From: Nostoc desertorum CM1-VF14
GTDB taxonomy: Bacteria; Cyanobacteriota; Cyanobacteriia; Cyanobacteriales; Nostocaceae
DNA length: 64,000 bases
Assembly: GCA_019359245.1 (NCBI GenBank)
Contig: JAHHHR010000023.1
Location: forward strand, 49,216-113,215
Reading direction: 5' to 3'
Below are positions 1 to 9,427 of this stretch, piece by piece (the stretch's first letter is position 1; each line of letters begins with the position of its first letter). Below the pieces are notes generated by a model. That model saw only the letters and a list, made by a program, of their open reading frames with translations, was not told the origin of the DNA and ran no database searches. Made by a program: the position numbers and the translations under genes.

Positions 1-518
1 CCCTCTTGCTCAAACTGCCCAAGAATACGAGTGATAGTCACACGAGTTGAACCAAGCATTTCTGCCAAGTCTTCGTGAGTCAGACGCATATCTATTAAAC
101 GTCCTTTCTCAACTTCCGAACCAAACTTTTTAGATAACCATGCCAACAGCTTGATTAGCATAGTTTCAACTTTTTTATGGCTACGAATAACCATCAATTC
201 TTGAGCCTGTTGGATATGGTTAAGTAAAGTTTCTGTTAGTTGAGTCCATTCCTCTAAAGGTAAGGCTGTTGCCTCTACTTTAGTTAGGCATTCCATTTGG
301 TAAGGTTCTAATTTTGATAAAGCCTTACCAACGACATCTCCAGGGCCCCACAATCCTAGAGCGACGATTGTACCATCTTCCAGATAGGTAAAAGTCCGAA
401 CAAAACCTGTTTCAATTTTCCAAAGATTGTTTTCATGCTCTGGTAGAAATGACCGACGTGCAAAAGCTTCTTTAGTACTACTGGATGGGTTAGGAATAAC
501 TGTGTATAAAGACACCAT
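1..518 (-). CDS. Crp/Fnr-family transcription regulator (3' end cut by window)
   Basis: The reading frame opens at ATG 518 and runs off the left edge without a stop, so about 172 residues are visible. The first ~110 residues read as a cyclic-nucleotide-binding-type beta-roll (phrases such as TFTYLEDGTIVALGLWGPGD). A dimerisation helix follows, and the visible end is a Crp-type helix-turn-helix (LTHEDLAEMLGSTRVTITRI). No Cys cluster for an Fnr-type iron-sulfur centre is visible in this part. Family knowledge gives a DNA-binding role; the effector is unknown. It lies on the same strand as the LOG and cysE genes but 219 bp from the nearest, so co-transcription is uncertain. A CysR-like sulfur role is possible only by neighbourhood. 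Confidence 0.85.
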   Translation of the reverse strand, partial: MVSLYTVIPNPSSSTKEAFARRSFLPEHENNLWKIETGFVRTFTYLEDGTIVALGLWGPGDVVGKALSKLEPYQMECLTKVEATALPLEEWTQLTETLLNHIQQAQELMVIRSHKKVETMLIKLLAWLSKKFGSEVEKGRLIDMRLTHEDLAEMLGSTRVTITRILGQFEQE

Positions 519-737
519 ATTATTTAAATACTGCTTCTCGATAAACTAATCGTATTATACATATATCAGGTTATAAGAGCCTATGGGTATTATGATTAGC
601 AACCTGTGCAAATAATAAAAAGTCATTTTGGCTCTTAAACTATGCAGGGGTACTCAAAAATAGGAGTTAGAGGGTATTTATAAAAAAATATTAAGGAATC
701 ATGTAAATGTAATCTTTTGGTAAAAAATATACTTCCA

Positions 738-1322
738 CTAAAGTCTTACTTCTCGCCCAATCCATTTATCAACAATAGGTGGTTGGTAAGTGGCAAATAA
801 ATTTAGTAGACTTTCGGCGTCAGATGCTTCCAGTACAAGAGAACGATGGGCAGACTTGAGGAATTCTTCCTTCACGGCATGGTCAAATAATCTGAGTAAG
901 GGGTCAAAGTACCGCTCCACGTTCAGCAAACCGCAAGGTTTCTGGTGTAGTCCTAGCTGTGCCCAGGTGAGTATTTCACAGAGCTCCTCTAGAGTTCCGT
1001 ATCCGCCAGGAAGTGCGATAAAAGCATCAGCTAAATCCGCCATCTTAGTTTTGCGTTCGTGCATAGAGCCAACAACGTGAAGTACAGTGAGTTCATTGTG
1101 GGCTATTTCCTTAGCAGCTAAGAATTCTGGAATTACTCCAATAACCTCACCTCCAGCCAGCAAAACTGCATCAGCTATAACCCCCATCAAACCTACATTT
1201 CCTCCTCCATAAACTAGCCTAAATTTTTGACTAGCCAGAGTTTTACCAAGCGTTTGAGCAGCCTCTTTATAAACAGGTCGAACACCCATACTAGAACCAC
1301 AGAACACACAGATAGATTTCAC
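738..1322 (-). CDS. LOG-family protein (cytokinin riboside 5'-monophosphate phosphoribohydrolase-like)
   Basis: This 194-residue Rossmann-fold protein has the family signatures GGGNVGLMG (39-47) and PGGYGTLEE (105-113), the latter holding the catalytic Glu and phosphate-binding loop, and ERKTKM near 89-94. Full length for the family, long mislabelled lysine decarboxylase. Characterised LOG enzymes hydrolyse the N-glycosidic bond of nucleoside 5'-monophosphates, releasing base and ribose 5-phosphate; in bacteria the physiological substrate is often uncertain. Cytosolic, with no signal peptide. Start ATG 1322 begins directly with the beta strand SICVFCGSS, so no extension is needed. Confidence 0.92.
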   Translation of the reverse strand: MKSICVFCGSSMGVRPVYKEAAQTLGKTLASQKFRLVYGGGNVGLMGVIADAVLLAGGEVIGVIPEFLAAKEIAHNELTVLHVVGSMHERKTKMADLADAFIALPGGYGTLEELCEILTWAQLGLHQKPCGLLNVERYFDPLLRLFDHAVKEEFLKSAHRSLVLEASDAESLLNLFATYQPPIVDKWIGREVRL

Positions 1323-1626
1323 GGTTCAATTTATCTCCTACTGCCTAAAAAATTTAAAAATTAATAACTCACAGATATAAAGCATTTTCTTTTGCATAAA
1401 ATACAAAGCTATGGGTTTTGAAGTAAATCGCGCAGCGTGTCGTAGACAAGGCAGGAAATAGAAACTCTCCATATCTGATTTTGATTCCTGCGTTCTGTAG
1501 TTTACTTACTTGTAAACTGCTGTAGCTATTCTTTAGATGTATAGATAGTAAGGACACAGTAATTGAAATCTTTCAATTCATCAGTTAGTTTAAACCATGC
1601 TGTGTCCCTACTTTCTTATATAAGAC
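1323..1626. other. Intergenic region, no convincing gene
   Basis: A 62-codon minus-strand frame (1369-1557) is present but has no recognisable features. It overlaps a degenerate copy of the dispersed repeat containing GTCGTAGAC (about 1428-1452), so I treat it as chance. A T-rich AT stretch separates it from the cysE stop. Confidence 0.5.
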
Positions 1627-2352
1627 TTAAATTCCTGCACCATCAAGAAAATCTTCAATTATCCCATCAGAATTATTGCTTTTCGGGTTATCGGTTGGCT
1701 CGTTGTCAAGCTCAGCTGGGGAAAAACTTGATTGTTGCAACTCCTCGAACTGTTTCTCTAGTGCCTTAACGCGTTCAAATAAAGCGCGGATGACTTCGGC
1801 TTCTACGTCGCGTACTTTATCATGATCTAGAACATTGGTAGACGAGTTGTTCTGACGAGTCACGCGCCCTGGAATGCCGACTACAGTAGTGTTACTGGGT
1901 ACATCTCGCAGCACCACAGAACCTGCTCCAATACGGACGCGATCGCCAATTTGAATATTTCCTAATACCTTTGCACCCGCTCCCACAACTACATGAGAGC
2001 CTAAAGTTGGATGGCGTTTGCCGCTTTCTTTCCCAGTCCCGCCAAGGGTGACACCTTGGTAAATTAAGGCATAGTCGCCCACGATCGCTGTCTCACCAAT
2101 CACAACTCCCATACCGTGGTCAATAAATACTCCCTGGCCAATTAATGCCCCAGGATGGATTTCAATGCCAGTTATAAACCTACTAATATGAGAAATAAAC
2201 CGAGGTATGAAGGGAACTTTGATTTTATGCAGCCAGTGTGCCAATCGATGAAATACTAGCGCTTGGAGTCCAGGGTAACAGAATAATACTTCTAGCCAGT
2301 TACGGGCTGCTGGGTCACGCTCAAAAATGGTTCGCAAATCATGTATTAGCAT
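1627..2352 (-). CDS. cysE: Serine O-acetyltransferase
   Basis: CysE transfers an acetyl group from acetyl-CoA to L-serine, giving O-acetylserine, the substrate of the CysK encoded nearby. The 241-residue product has the N-terminal helical domain (DLRTIFERDPAARNW at its start), then left-handed beta-helix hexapeptide repeats including HPGALIGQGVFIDHG and GVTLGG, with the active-site His in the DHG context. A C-terminal tail of about 60 residues with a short coiled-coil stretch (VKALEKQFEELQQ) is longer than in enteric CysE. The frame is open upstream to a GTG at 2415, but ATG 2352 matches the family N-terminus, so I prefer it. Divergent from the Rrf2 regulator across a ~230-bp shared control region. 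Confidence 0.93.
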   Translation of the reverse strand: MLIHDLRTIFERDPAARNWLEVLFCYPGLQALVFHRLAHWLHKIKVPFIPRFISHISRFITGIEIHPGALIGQGVFIDHGMGVVIGETAIVGDYALIYQGVTLGGTGKESGKRHPTLGSHVVVGAGAKVLGNIQIGDRVRIGAGSVVLRDVPSNTTVVGIPGRVTRQNNSSTNVLDHDKVRDVEAEVIRALFERVKALEKQFEELQQSSFSPAELDNEPTDNPKSNNSDGIIEDFLDGAGI

Positions 2353-2579
2353 ACTCTGTTGGAATTTTCGTTGGTAGGTGAGGTTCTGAAAACAGAAACT
2401 CAGGATAATTCCCACTAAAAGATCAGGTCATTTATGGGAATTGTGTAAGATAACAATCTACGGCAAATCGATAGTGTATAGTGCTTTTGTAGGTAGTAAG
2501 TGGGATGCTATCACATTCCACACTATTGATAAAAATTAATTTCGCATCAACTGCGATAAACCCCCCAATTCACCGTAGT
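2353..2579. promoter_or_regulatory. Divergent control region between cysE and the Rrf2-cysK unit
   Basis: This 227-bp spacer must hold both promoters. A TATAGT hexamer near 2475 could be a -10 box for the rightward unit. I see no obvious perfect dyad for the Rrf2 protein, so any operator here is only inferred. Confidence 0.35.
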
Positions 2580-3050
2580 ATGTTGAATACAGTCTTGAAT
2601 AGCCAAAACTATGCTCTTTTGGATCTGTCTTCCAAAGTGGAATACGCACTGCTAGCACTCTTAGAACTGGCAAGTCACCACGGGAAAAAACTTCCTCTAA
2701 CGATGAGCGAGATCACTGCCAAACAACTCATACCTGAACGCTATCTTGAACAAATTTTGACCAACCTCCGGCGTGCTGGTGTGGTGCAGAGTCAACGCGG
2801 CTCTAAAGGAGGTTTTGTTTTAGCTCGTGAACCTTGGCAGATTACAATGCTAGAAATTGTCACTTTGGTCGAAGGCGAACGGAAAGAGAAAGATACCTCT
2901 AACTCTCCAACTCTAGAAAAGACTTTAGTTTATGAAGTCTGGGAGCAAGCCAACGCTGCCTCAATTGAAGTTTTGGGTCGCTATACACTCCAAGACTTGT
3001 GCCAAGAAAGGGAAACTCGCGCACAGCAAAGTCCAATGTATTATATTTAG
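2580..3050 (+). CDS. Rrf2-family transcription regulator, CymR-like
   Basis: A 156-residue protein with the Rrf2 winged-helix core: SSKVEYALLALLELA at the N-terminus, ITAKQLIPERYLEQILTNLR as recognition region and the wing QSQRGSKGGFVLAR. It lacks the three closely spaced Cys residues that hold the iron-sulfur cluster in IscR/NsrR (only one Cys, near the C-terminus), so it more likely resembles CymR, the B. subtilis cysteine-metabolism repressor that works in complex with CysK. cysK starts 18 bp downstream and cysE is divergent, which supports a sulfur/cysteine role. The frame is open to 2505, but ATG 2580 gives the normal family length. Confidence 0.88.
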   Translation: MLNTVLNSQNYALLDLSSKVEYALLALLELASHHGKKLPLTMSEITAKQLIPERYLEQILTNLRRAGVVQSQRGSKGGFVLAREPWQITMLEIVTLVEGERKEKDTSNSPTLEKTLVYEVWEQANAASIEVLGRYTLQDLCQERETRAQQSPMYYI

Positions 3051-3068
3051 TCACCAAGGAGTACTAAT

Positions 3069-4031
3069 ATGCGGATAGCCAAAGATATCACAGAGTTAAT
3101 CGGACGGACTCCTTTAGTTCAATTAAACAAGATTCCCCAAGCTTCAGGAGCGGTAGCTCGGATTGTGGTGAAGCTAGAAAGCATGAACCCAGCATCTTCT
3201 GTGAAAGACCGGATTGGTGCGAGTATGGTGGAAGCGGCAGAGGAAGCAGGCTTAATTCACCCTGGAAAAACCGTTTTAGTAGAGCCGACTTCTGGAAATA
3301 CAGGAATTGCGCTGGCGATGGTGGCGGCCGCCAAGGGGTACCATCTCATTCTAACGATGCCTGACACAATGAGCCAAGAAAGACGATCCATGCTCAAAGC
3401 TTATGGCGCTCAACTAGAGTTAACGCCAGGGGTAGAAGGGATGCGAGGAGCGATCGGCCGTGCAGAGCAGATTTTAGCTCAAACCCCTAATGCTTATATG
3501 TTGCAGCAGTTCCGCAATGCCGCTAATCCGAAAGTTCACGCTGAAACCACGGCAGAAGAAATTTGGGATGATACCGATGGAGAGGTGGATATTCTGGTGG
3601 CGGGAGTCGGTACTGGTGGGACGATTACGGGAGTTGCAGAAGTTATTAAAAAGCGGAAACCGAGCTTTCAAGCGATCGCAGTTGAACCAAGCAACAGCCC
3701 AGTATTAGCAGGTGGTAAATCAGGGCCTCACAAAATTCAGGGTATTGGCGCGGGATTTGTCCCAGCAATTTACCGTCCAGAACTAGTGGATGAAGTAATT
3801 CAGGTAGCGGATGAGCAAGCGATCGCTTACAGCCGTCGCCTAGCAAAAGAAGAAGGATTGCTATCTGGCATTTCTACTGGCGCTGCGTTGTATGCTGCTA
3901 TTCAAGTGGCACAGCGTCCAGAAAATGCAGGTCGTCTAATCGTCATGGTGCAGCCTAGCTCCGGCGAACGCTACCTAAGTACTTCACTGTTTAAAGACCC
4001 AAGTGAGAATGAATGGTTGAGCAAAGTTTGA
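3069..4031 (+). CDS. cysK: Cysteine synthase A (O-acetylserine sulfhydrylase)
   Basis: This PLP enzyme converts O-acetylserine and sulfide into L-cysteine. The 320-residue length is normal. PLP Lys46 sits in NPASSVKDRIG, the substrate loop is EPTSGNTGIALA, the phosphate-binding loop is GTGGTITG, and the C-terminal SSGERYLST is typical of CysK. A strong Shine-Dalgarno (AAGGAG) precedes ATG 3069, and the gene is almost certainly co-transcribed with the Rrf2 regulator 18 bp upstream. A perfect GC-rich hairpin lies about 80 bp after the stop. Confidence 0.97.
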   Translation: MRIAKDITELIGRTPLVQLNKIPQASGAVARIVVKLESMNPASSVKDRIGASMVEAAEEAGLIHPGKTVLVEPTSGNTGIALAMVAAAKGYHLILTMPDTMSQERRSMLKAYGAQLELTPGVEGMRGAIGRAEQILAQTPNAYMLQQFRNAANPKVHAETTAEEIWDDTDGEVDILVAGVGTGGTITGVAEVIKKRKPSFQAIAVEPSNSPVLAGGKSGPHKIQGIGAGFVPAIYRPELVDEVIQVADEQAIAYSRRLAKEEGLLSGISTGAALYAAIQVAQRPENAGRLIVMVQPSSGERYLSTSLFKDPSENEWLSKV

Positions 4032-4109
4032 TTCCCGATACCAATTTTAGATTTTAGATTTTACAGATTTCTAAAAAATAAATTATCTAGTAGAGTGGGT
4101 TGCAACAAT

Positions 4110-4135
4110 TAGGGGCGCAAAGCCGTGCGCCCCTA
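4110..4135. repeat. Perfect 10-bp-stem hairpin downstream of cysK
   Basis: TAGGGGCGCA and its inverse TGCGCCCCTA flank a 6-nt loop. There is no following T run, so it is either a weak transcription end or a dispersed cyanobacterial palindrome. A half copy (TAGGGGCGCA) occurs again near 40136. Confidence 0.7.
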
Positions 4136-4205
4136 AGAGAAATGCTTAGTCGTTCTAGCACATTAATGCGTTATTCTGGGAAATCGTATGTTATGACCAT
4201 CCTGC

Positions 4206-4865
4206 ATGAGTGAGCTACAGACAGCTTTCACTGAAGGGATAATTGCCTTCACAGCTACCAATATTGATGACATCATTATTCTGTTAATATTTTTCTCACA
4301 GGTAGATGTTAATTTTCGGCCGCGGCATATCTTACTTGGTCAATATTTGGGTTTTGCAGCCATTATCATCGCTAGCTTACCAGGATTTTTTGGTGGATTG
4401 GTTGTACAGCGAGAATGGATAGGGTTGCTAGGGCTGCTACCAATAGCAATTGGTATTCAACAATTAATATATAGAAAAGAAGAAACTGCAACAGTTCAGA
4501 TCAGCAGTGATTTTAGGCAATCCACAGCTACCAACCCGATATTGTCTTTTCTTTTGAATGTTTTGCACCCCCAAACCTATAAAGTGGCAGCAGTAACTGT
4601 TGCAAATGGTGGTGACAATATTAGTATATATATCCCCTTGTTTGCTGGTCATAATCTTGCCAGCTTGGGAGTGATTCTAAGTATATTTTTTATCATGGTA
4701 GGGGTTTGGTGTGCGATCGCTTATTTTTTAAGCCGTCAACCAACCATTGGTTATATTTTAAGTCGCTACGGCCGAGCTATTGTACCTTTTGTGTTAATTG
4801 GTTTAGGTCTGTTTATTATGTATGAGCGAGGCACATTCAATTTATTACCTTGGGTAAGAAGTTAA
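4206..4865 (+). CDS. CadD-like cadmium resistance transporter family membrane protein
   Basis: A 219-residue integral membrane protein with about six hydrophobic helices. The N-terminal helix carries the hallmark ATNIDDIIILLIFFSQ, the acidic pair expected in the CadD/LysE-like transporter group. Second-half helices (VLHPQTYKVAAVTVANGGDN and following) echo the first, as in internally repeated carriers. Family members export Cd2+ or related cations; the substrate here is inferred only from family. The gene is monocistronic-looking and no ArsR/SmtB-type regulator is adjacent, unlike plasmid cad loci. Confidence 0.8.
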   Translation: MSELQTAFTEGIIAFTATNIDDIIILLIFFSQVDVNFRPRHILLGQYLGFAAIIIASLPGFFGGLVVQREWIGLLGLLPIAIGIQQLIYRKEETATVQISSDFRQSTATNPILSFLLNVLHPQTYKVAAVTVANGGDNISIYIPLFAGHNLASLGVILSIFFIMVGVWCAIAYFLSRQPTIGYILSRYGRAIVPFVLIGLGLFIMYERGTFNLLPWVRS

Positions 4866-5286
4866 TCAATATTGGATTTTGAATGCTGGATTTAGGATTG
4901 AAAATCCCAAATTGCTCATACCTGATGAACTAATTCTCTTTCAGCTTGCTTTAAGTTGCCATATCTTTAAAAACAGAGGAGCGAGAAAAATTTCTTCTCA
5001 TCACTCCTCAATAAGCTACTCCTTACACTTGCTTTAAGTACAACAGTTTAGTGCATCAGTAAACCTCTAACTAAAGATGCACATTATCCATTAATAAGGA
5101 GATGTTATCTACATGGATACTATGGGGATTATGCATTAGTCAAGCATATTGCTAGTTACTAGCATCATTGATTAAGAATTCAGACCAGAGCTTTTCTTAA
5201 TTAAATAAGGTACATCAGAGCAAGCTCTCGAAGAGCGGGGAGGGAGTGGGGTTCTTGTATTTCACTCAAGCGAGAATCGCTATAAT
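4866..5286. other. Intergenic region, no gene seen
   Basis: AT-rich with an imperfect GC-rich block near 5224-5250. No ORF, tRNA or clear terminator is visible. The flanking genes converge here. Confidence 0.5.
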
Positions 5287-6054
5287 TTACTTAGCACCAG
5301 TCAATATACTTTCGATATCTGCTAACTGCACCACTCCTGAAAAAGTTGGACTATTAATTACAAAAAACGGTGTGCCAGAAACAGCCAATTTCTCAGCCAG
5401 TTGAATATCTTTTGTAATTGCGGGAGTAGCACGAGTAAGGTCGCGTTTAAACTTACCCAAATCTAACTTCAAATTTTTAGCAATATCTAAATATAACGCC
5501 TCACCTAGCTTCTTTTGATTAGTAAATAGCGCATCATGATATTCCCAAAATTTACCTTGCTGATATGCTGCCCAAGCTGCTGTTGCAGCTGGTAATGCTT
5601 CAGCATGAATTGAAGTCAATGGTAAATTCTTGTAAACTAATCTTATTTTATCTGGATATTTTGCTAGTAATTCTTTCAATGTTTTATGCGCCTCAGCACA
5701 GTAGGGACATTGAAAATCTGAAAATTCTACTAGCACAGTTTTTGATTGAGCGGAACCTGTGGTGGGAGACTCACCAATCACTGTTTGAGGATTCGTTTTT
5801 AAATCCTGTAAAAATCCTAACTGTGCTTGCTTAACTTTTTGTTGTTGTTGCTGCTGATAAGTTTGAATCGATTCAATAATTACCTCTGGATGTTCGCGGA
5901 TAATTTGTAATACTTGCTGTTCTAACTGCGGATCAGTGCGGCTAGCAGCTTGTGCAGGAAATGAATAAGTAACAACTAAAAGTAGCAGACCTATTGCTGA
6001 CCAACTACGCAGATACTGAAATAAGGGACTCAACCAATCAAAGAATATACGCAT
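5287..6054 (-). CDS. Exported DsbA/thioredoxin-fold disulfide oxidoreductase
   Basis: An N-terminal signal peptide (hydrophobic SAIGLLLLVVTYSFPAQA, cleavage likely after AQA) points to the periplasm or thylakoid lumen. A Gln-rich helix (TYQQQQQQKVKQ) follows, then a DsbA-like thioredoxin fold with active site CPYC in EFSDFQCPYCAEAH and the cis-Pro loop SGTPFFVI. The family forms or isomerises disulfides in exported proteins. The frame begins four codons further up at 6066; ATG 6054 gives a better signal peptide. It sits 117 bp downstream of ubiA on the same strand. No partner (VKOR or DsbB) is adjacent. Confidence 0.9.
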   Translation of the reverse strand: MRIFFDWLSPLFQYLRSWSAIGLLLLVVTYSFPAQAASRTDPQLEQQVLQIIREHPEVIIESIQTYQQQQQQKVKQAQLGFLQDLKTNPQTVIGESPTTGSAQSKTVLVEFSDFQCPYCAEAHKTLKELLAKYPDKIRLVYKNLPLTSIHAEALPAATAAWAAYQQGKFWEYHDALFTNQKKLGEALYLDIAKNLKLDLGKFKRDLTRATPAITKDIQLAEKLAVSGTPFFVINSPTFSGVVQLADIESILTGAK

Positions 6055-6170
6055 ACAAAAACTCATAAATATTTTTTGTCTCAGCCATAGATTCGCAGTC
6101 GTTTCGATTTATAAGTACGCTTCAGTTTAAAATCCCATAATTTAAACTATGGAAATTCTTTTTTTACTTC

Positions 6171-7061
6171 TTAAACAGAGCCAGCAATCATTCCAGCAAG
6201 TAAAATAAAACCAATCCACACGTTTTGTCGAAACATCTCACCATAAACAGGATTAGGTAAATCTTGCTGTCTTAATCGCAGAGACTGCCAAACCCATCCG
6301 ATAGTAGCAAATGCAAGGCTAATCCAGAAGGCTAAGTCTAGATGTATCAATATACCTAACCAAGCCAATAACAAGATGGTGCCAGCAAAGAAAATTCCAA
6401 TAGCTACAGGGGCATAATTCCCAAAAAATAGAGCGCTAGAATTAACACCAATGCGGCGATCGTCTTCCTTATCGCTCATGGCGTAAACTGTATCAAAACC
6501 CAATGTCCACAGTACAGTTGCGCCCCAAAGTAACCAAGTTGGTTGAGTGATAGTTTGTGTCACTGCACTCCAGCTAATTAACACGCCAAAACCCCAAGCA
6601 ATAGAAAGTACTAGTTGCGGTACAGGAAATACCCGCTTTGCACCTGGATAAAGGAGAATTACAGGCACTGCTGCCACACATAACCAGAAACTCAGGGGGT
6701 TAAGGTAAAAGGCCAGGATGGCTGCACATACTAGCGAGACGAGCGCAACTACAATCCCAACTTTCACAGACAAAGCGCGAGAAGCGAGGGGGCGATCGCG
6801 TGTTCTCTCTACTTCTGGATCAATATTCCGATCCCACAAATCATTGACAACACATCCGGCCGCACTTGTGGCCAGAGTCCCCAATATAATTACACCAACC
6901 AGAGGTAAAGGCGGTTTCCCAGAAGCTGCCAAAAATACAGCCCAAAGGGCAGGAATCATTAAAATTAACCGTCCTTCTGGTTTATGCCAGCGCAAAAGCC
7001 GGATAATTACAAGCCAAACTGGTTTATGAGGGCGTTCTGGCGTGCTTAACATAGAAATCAA
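6171..7061 (-). CDS. ubiA: 4-hydroxybenzoate polyprenyltransferase (UbiA family)
   Basis: An integral membrane prenyltransferase of 296 residues. Two Asp-rich motifs that bind Mg2+-prenyl diphosphate are intact: NDLWDRNIDPEVERTRDRPL and DKEDDRRIGVNS. Multiple hydrophobic helices surround them. In cyanobacteria this enzyme attaches the solanesyl chain to 4-hydroxybenzoate, an early step of plastoquinone-9 synthesis. Starts at residue 1 or 4 (both Met) are equally possible. The dsbA-like gene follows on the same strand. Confidence 0.93.
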   Translation of the reverse strand: MISMLSTPERPHKPVWLVIIRLLRWHKPEGRLILMIPALWAVFLAASGKPPLPLVGVIILGTLATSAAGCVVNDLWDRNIDPEVERTRDRPLASRALSVKVGIVVALVSLVCAAILAFYLNPLSFWLCVAAVPVILLYPGAKRVFPVPQLVLSIAWGFGVLISWSAVTQTITQPTWLLWGATVLWTLGFDTVYAMSDKEDDRRIGVNSSALFFGNYAPVAIGIFFAGTILLLAWLGILIHLDLAFWISLAFATIGWVWQSLRLRQQDLPNPVYGEMFRQNVWIGFILLAGMIAGSV

Positions 7062-7398
7062 TGAATAACTTTAGATAGATGTATTCACACATCTTTACAT
7101 CTATAGAATAACTTTATTTGTTATTTGTAAAAGCATAACCTCAAGTGGCAACTTTAAATATCTATTAAGTAGTCACTACGGTTAGAAATAGTAGGGTGAA
7201 TATACTTAGCTCTGTTACCCTCAACAAAATATGAACAGTGCTGAGTATGTTTTAATTTACTCAGTGCTGAGTACGGGCTAAACGCCCCGCTAACGCTAAC
7301 ACTACTCAGTTTGAGCAAGTGTGTTGCAACGAATATCAGTGCCAGCTACCCCGACATACCACCGTTTGCCATCATTTCTTATAAAGAGAGAAAAGTAG
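7062..7398. other. Divergent intergenic region with degenerate repeats
   Basis: Holds the promoters for ubiA and ppx. Around 7235-7310 there are repeated ACTCAGTGCTGAGTA-like palindromic words and a small GC hairpin (GGCTAAACGCCCCGCTAACG region). No ORF of note. Confidence 0.45.
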
Positions 7399-9051
7399 AT
7401 GCAGAATTTAGTTTCGGCTAGCTGGGAGAGTGTTCCAACTCAACCACCTAAGCAACATCGGATTATTGCGGCTATTGACTTGGGAACAAATTCTCTACAC
7501 ATGGTAGTAGTCAAGATTGACCCCACACTACCAGCTTTCAGCATTATCGCTAGGGACAAAGAAACTGTAAGATTAGGCGATCGCAATCTTACCACTGGCG
7601 AACTTAAACCAGAGATCATTAAAAAGGCGATCGCAGCTTTAGGACGCTTCCAAGAAGTTGCTAAAACTATCAACGCTGAAACAATCATTGCTGTGGCAAC
7701 TAGTGCTGTACGGGAAGCCCCCAATGGTAAAGATTTTTTGTACAGGGTAGAAACGGAGTTGGGTTTAAGCGTTGACTTGATTTCTGGTCAAGAAGAAGCG
7801 CGACGAATCTACCTTGGCGTGCTGTCGGGCATGGAATTTCACAACCAGCCCCATATGATTGTTGATATTGGCGGTGGTTCAACAGAGTTAGTTTTGGGCG
7901 ATAGTAACCAAGCGCGTACTCTTACCAGTACCAAAGTCGGTGCAGTACGACTTACTAGCGAGTTAATTACCACCGACCCGATTAGCAACAGCGAGTTTCT
8001 GTATCTGCAATCTTATACGCACGGTATGTTAGAACGTTCCGTGGATGAGATACTAGCAAACTTGGAGTTTGGCGAATCTCCCCGTTTGGTGGGTACATCT
8101 GGCACGATTGAAACCCTGGCGATGATTCATGCACGAGAAAATTCGACTGTTATTCCTTCCACTCTCAATGGCTACCAGTTAAGTTTTAAAGACTTGCAAG
8201 AGTTGGTAAACCGCTTGCGGAAACTGAGTAATTCAGAAAAAGCTGCGATTCCTGGTATGCCAGATAAGCGAGCTGAAGTTATACTGGCTGGCGCAGTTAT
8301 ATTACAGGAAGCAATGACCCTTTTGGGAAGTGAATCGGTCACAGTTTGTGAGCGTTCTCTGCGGGAAGGTGTAATTGTGGACTGGATGCTAACCCACGGT
8401 TTAATTGAAGATAAGCTGCGCTATCAAAGTTCAGTTCGGGAACGCAATGTTTTAAAACTCGCTAATAAATACCACATCAACTTAGAATATAGCGATCGCG
8501 TAGCAAAATTTGCCCAGAGTTTATTTGACCAAACTCAAGGTACGTTACACCACTGGGGATCTGACGAGCGACAACTGTTGTGGGCAGCAGCAATATTACA
8601 CAATTGCGGTCATTATGTCAGCCATTCGTCCCACCACAAGCACTCTTACTATCTAATTCGTAATGGCGAATTACTCGGTTATACAGAAACCGAGATTGAA
8701 ATCATCGCCAATTTAGCGCGTTATCATCGCAAATCGCCGCCCAAGAAAAAACATGAAAGTTACCAGAGTTTGCTAACTAAACACCACCGCCAAATGGTTA
8801 GTCAATTGAGTGCAATTTTAAGATTGGCAGTGGCATTAGATAGGCGGCAAATTGGTGCGATCGCTCAAGTGCAATGTGAATATTATCCACAATTACAGCA
8901 GGTGAATCTGATAGTTTTTCCATCTAAATCTGATGATGACTGTGCTTTAGAACTCTGGAGTTTAGATTACAAAAAAGGAGTATTTGAGGAAGAGTTTGGA
9001 GTTAAATTAATAGCGACTTTAGAAAAGTCCAGCGTTGCTAGCTTCTCCTAG
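7399..9051 (+). CDS. ppx: Exopolyphosphatase / guanosine pentaphosphatase (Ppx/GppA)
   Basis: A 550-residue protein with the ASKHA (actin-like) fold: phosphate-1 motif AAIDLGTNSLHMVVVKI (about 23-39), then IVDIGGGSTELVLG, then LVGTSGTIETLA. The C-terminal half is the HD-like helical domain (LHNCGHYVSHSSHHKHSYY and following). Ppx removes terminal phosphates from polyphosphate; GppA paralogues cleave pppGpp, and sequence alone does not separate the two. ATG 7399 is preceded by AAGAGAGAAAAG. Cytosolic. Confidence 0.93.
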   Translation: MQNLVSASWESVPTQPPKQHRIIAAIDLGTNSLHMVVVKIDPTLPAFSIIARDKETVRLGDRNLTTGELKPEIIKKAIAALGRFQEVAKTINAETIIAVATSAVREAPNGKDFLYRVETELGLSVDLISGQEEARRIYLGVLSGMEFHNQPHMIVDIGGGSTELVLGDSNQARTLTSTKVGAVRLTSELITTDPISNSEFLYLQSYTHGMLERSVDEILANLEFGESPRLVGTSGTIETLAMIHARENSTVIPSTLNGYQLSFKDLQELVNRLRKLSNSEKAAIPGMPDKRAEVILAGAVILQEAMTLLGSESVTVCERSLREGVIVDWMLTHGLIEDKLRYQSSVRERNVLKLANKYHINLEYSDRVAKFAQSLFDQTQGTLHHWGSDERQLLWAAAILHNCGHYVSHSSHHKHSYYLIRNGELLGYTETEIEIIANLARYHRKSPPKKKHESYQSLLTKHHRQMVSQLSAILRLAVALDRRQIGAIAQVQCEYYPQLQQVNLIVFPSKSDDDCALELWSLDYKKGVFEEEFGVKLIATLEKSSVASFS

Positions 9052-9062
9052 AAACTAGATAG

Positions 9063-9088
9063 GGTGCGTTAATAGTGTGTAACGCACC
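9063..9088. repeat. GGTGCGTTA...TAACGCACC dispersed palindrome
   Basis: A perfect 9-bp stem with an 8-nt loop just after ppx. An identical stem with another loop occurs at 47806-47833, and a relative (GTGCATTA...TAATGCAC) at 21573-21594. These are dispersed repeats that may also act as transcription ends. Confidence 0.75.
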
Positions 9089-9427
9089 TGCTGAACAAAG
9101 TATAAGCGCATATCTGTACGTCACTACAAATTATGCCGATAATTTCAAAATTTAAATTATTTCATATAGTTTTCATCATACTTAAGGATGAATTGAAAAA
9201 CTTCCTAAAGAAGTAGTTTAAAAACAGAAACCAGAATTATAATTAAGTTTATAGTTAATAGTCTATTTACTGTTGGTTATGTTGCTATCGGATATCTAAG
9301 CTGGGAAAACTTAGATATCCTTATATAAAAAATATAAAATTTAAAATAAAATTTTAATAAAGCAGGTTAAATCGATCAGTTTTCTGTGCTAGAAAACATC
9401 CAGGCTTCAGGATCGAGCTTGCATTCA

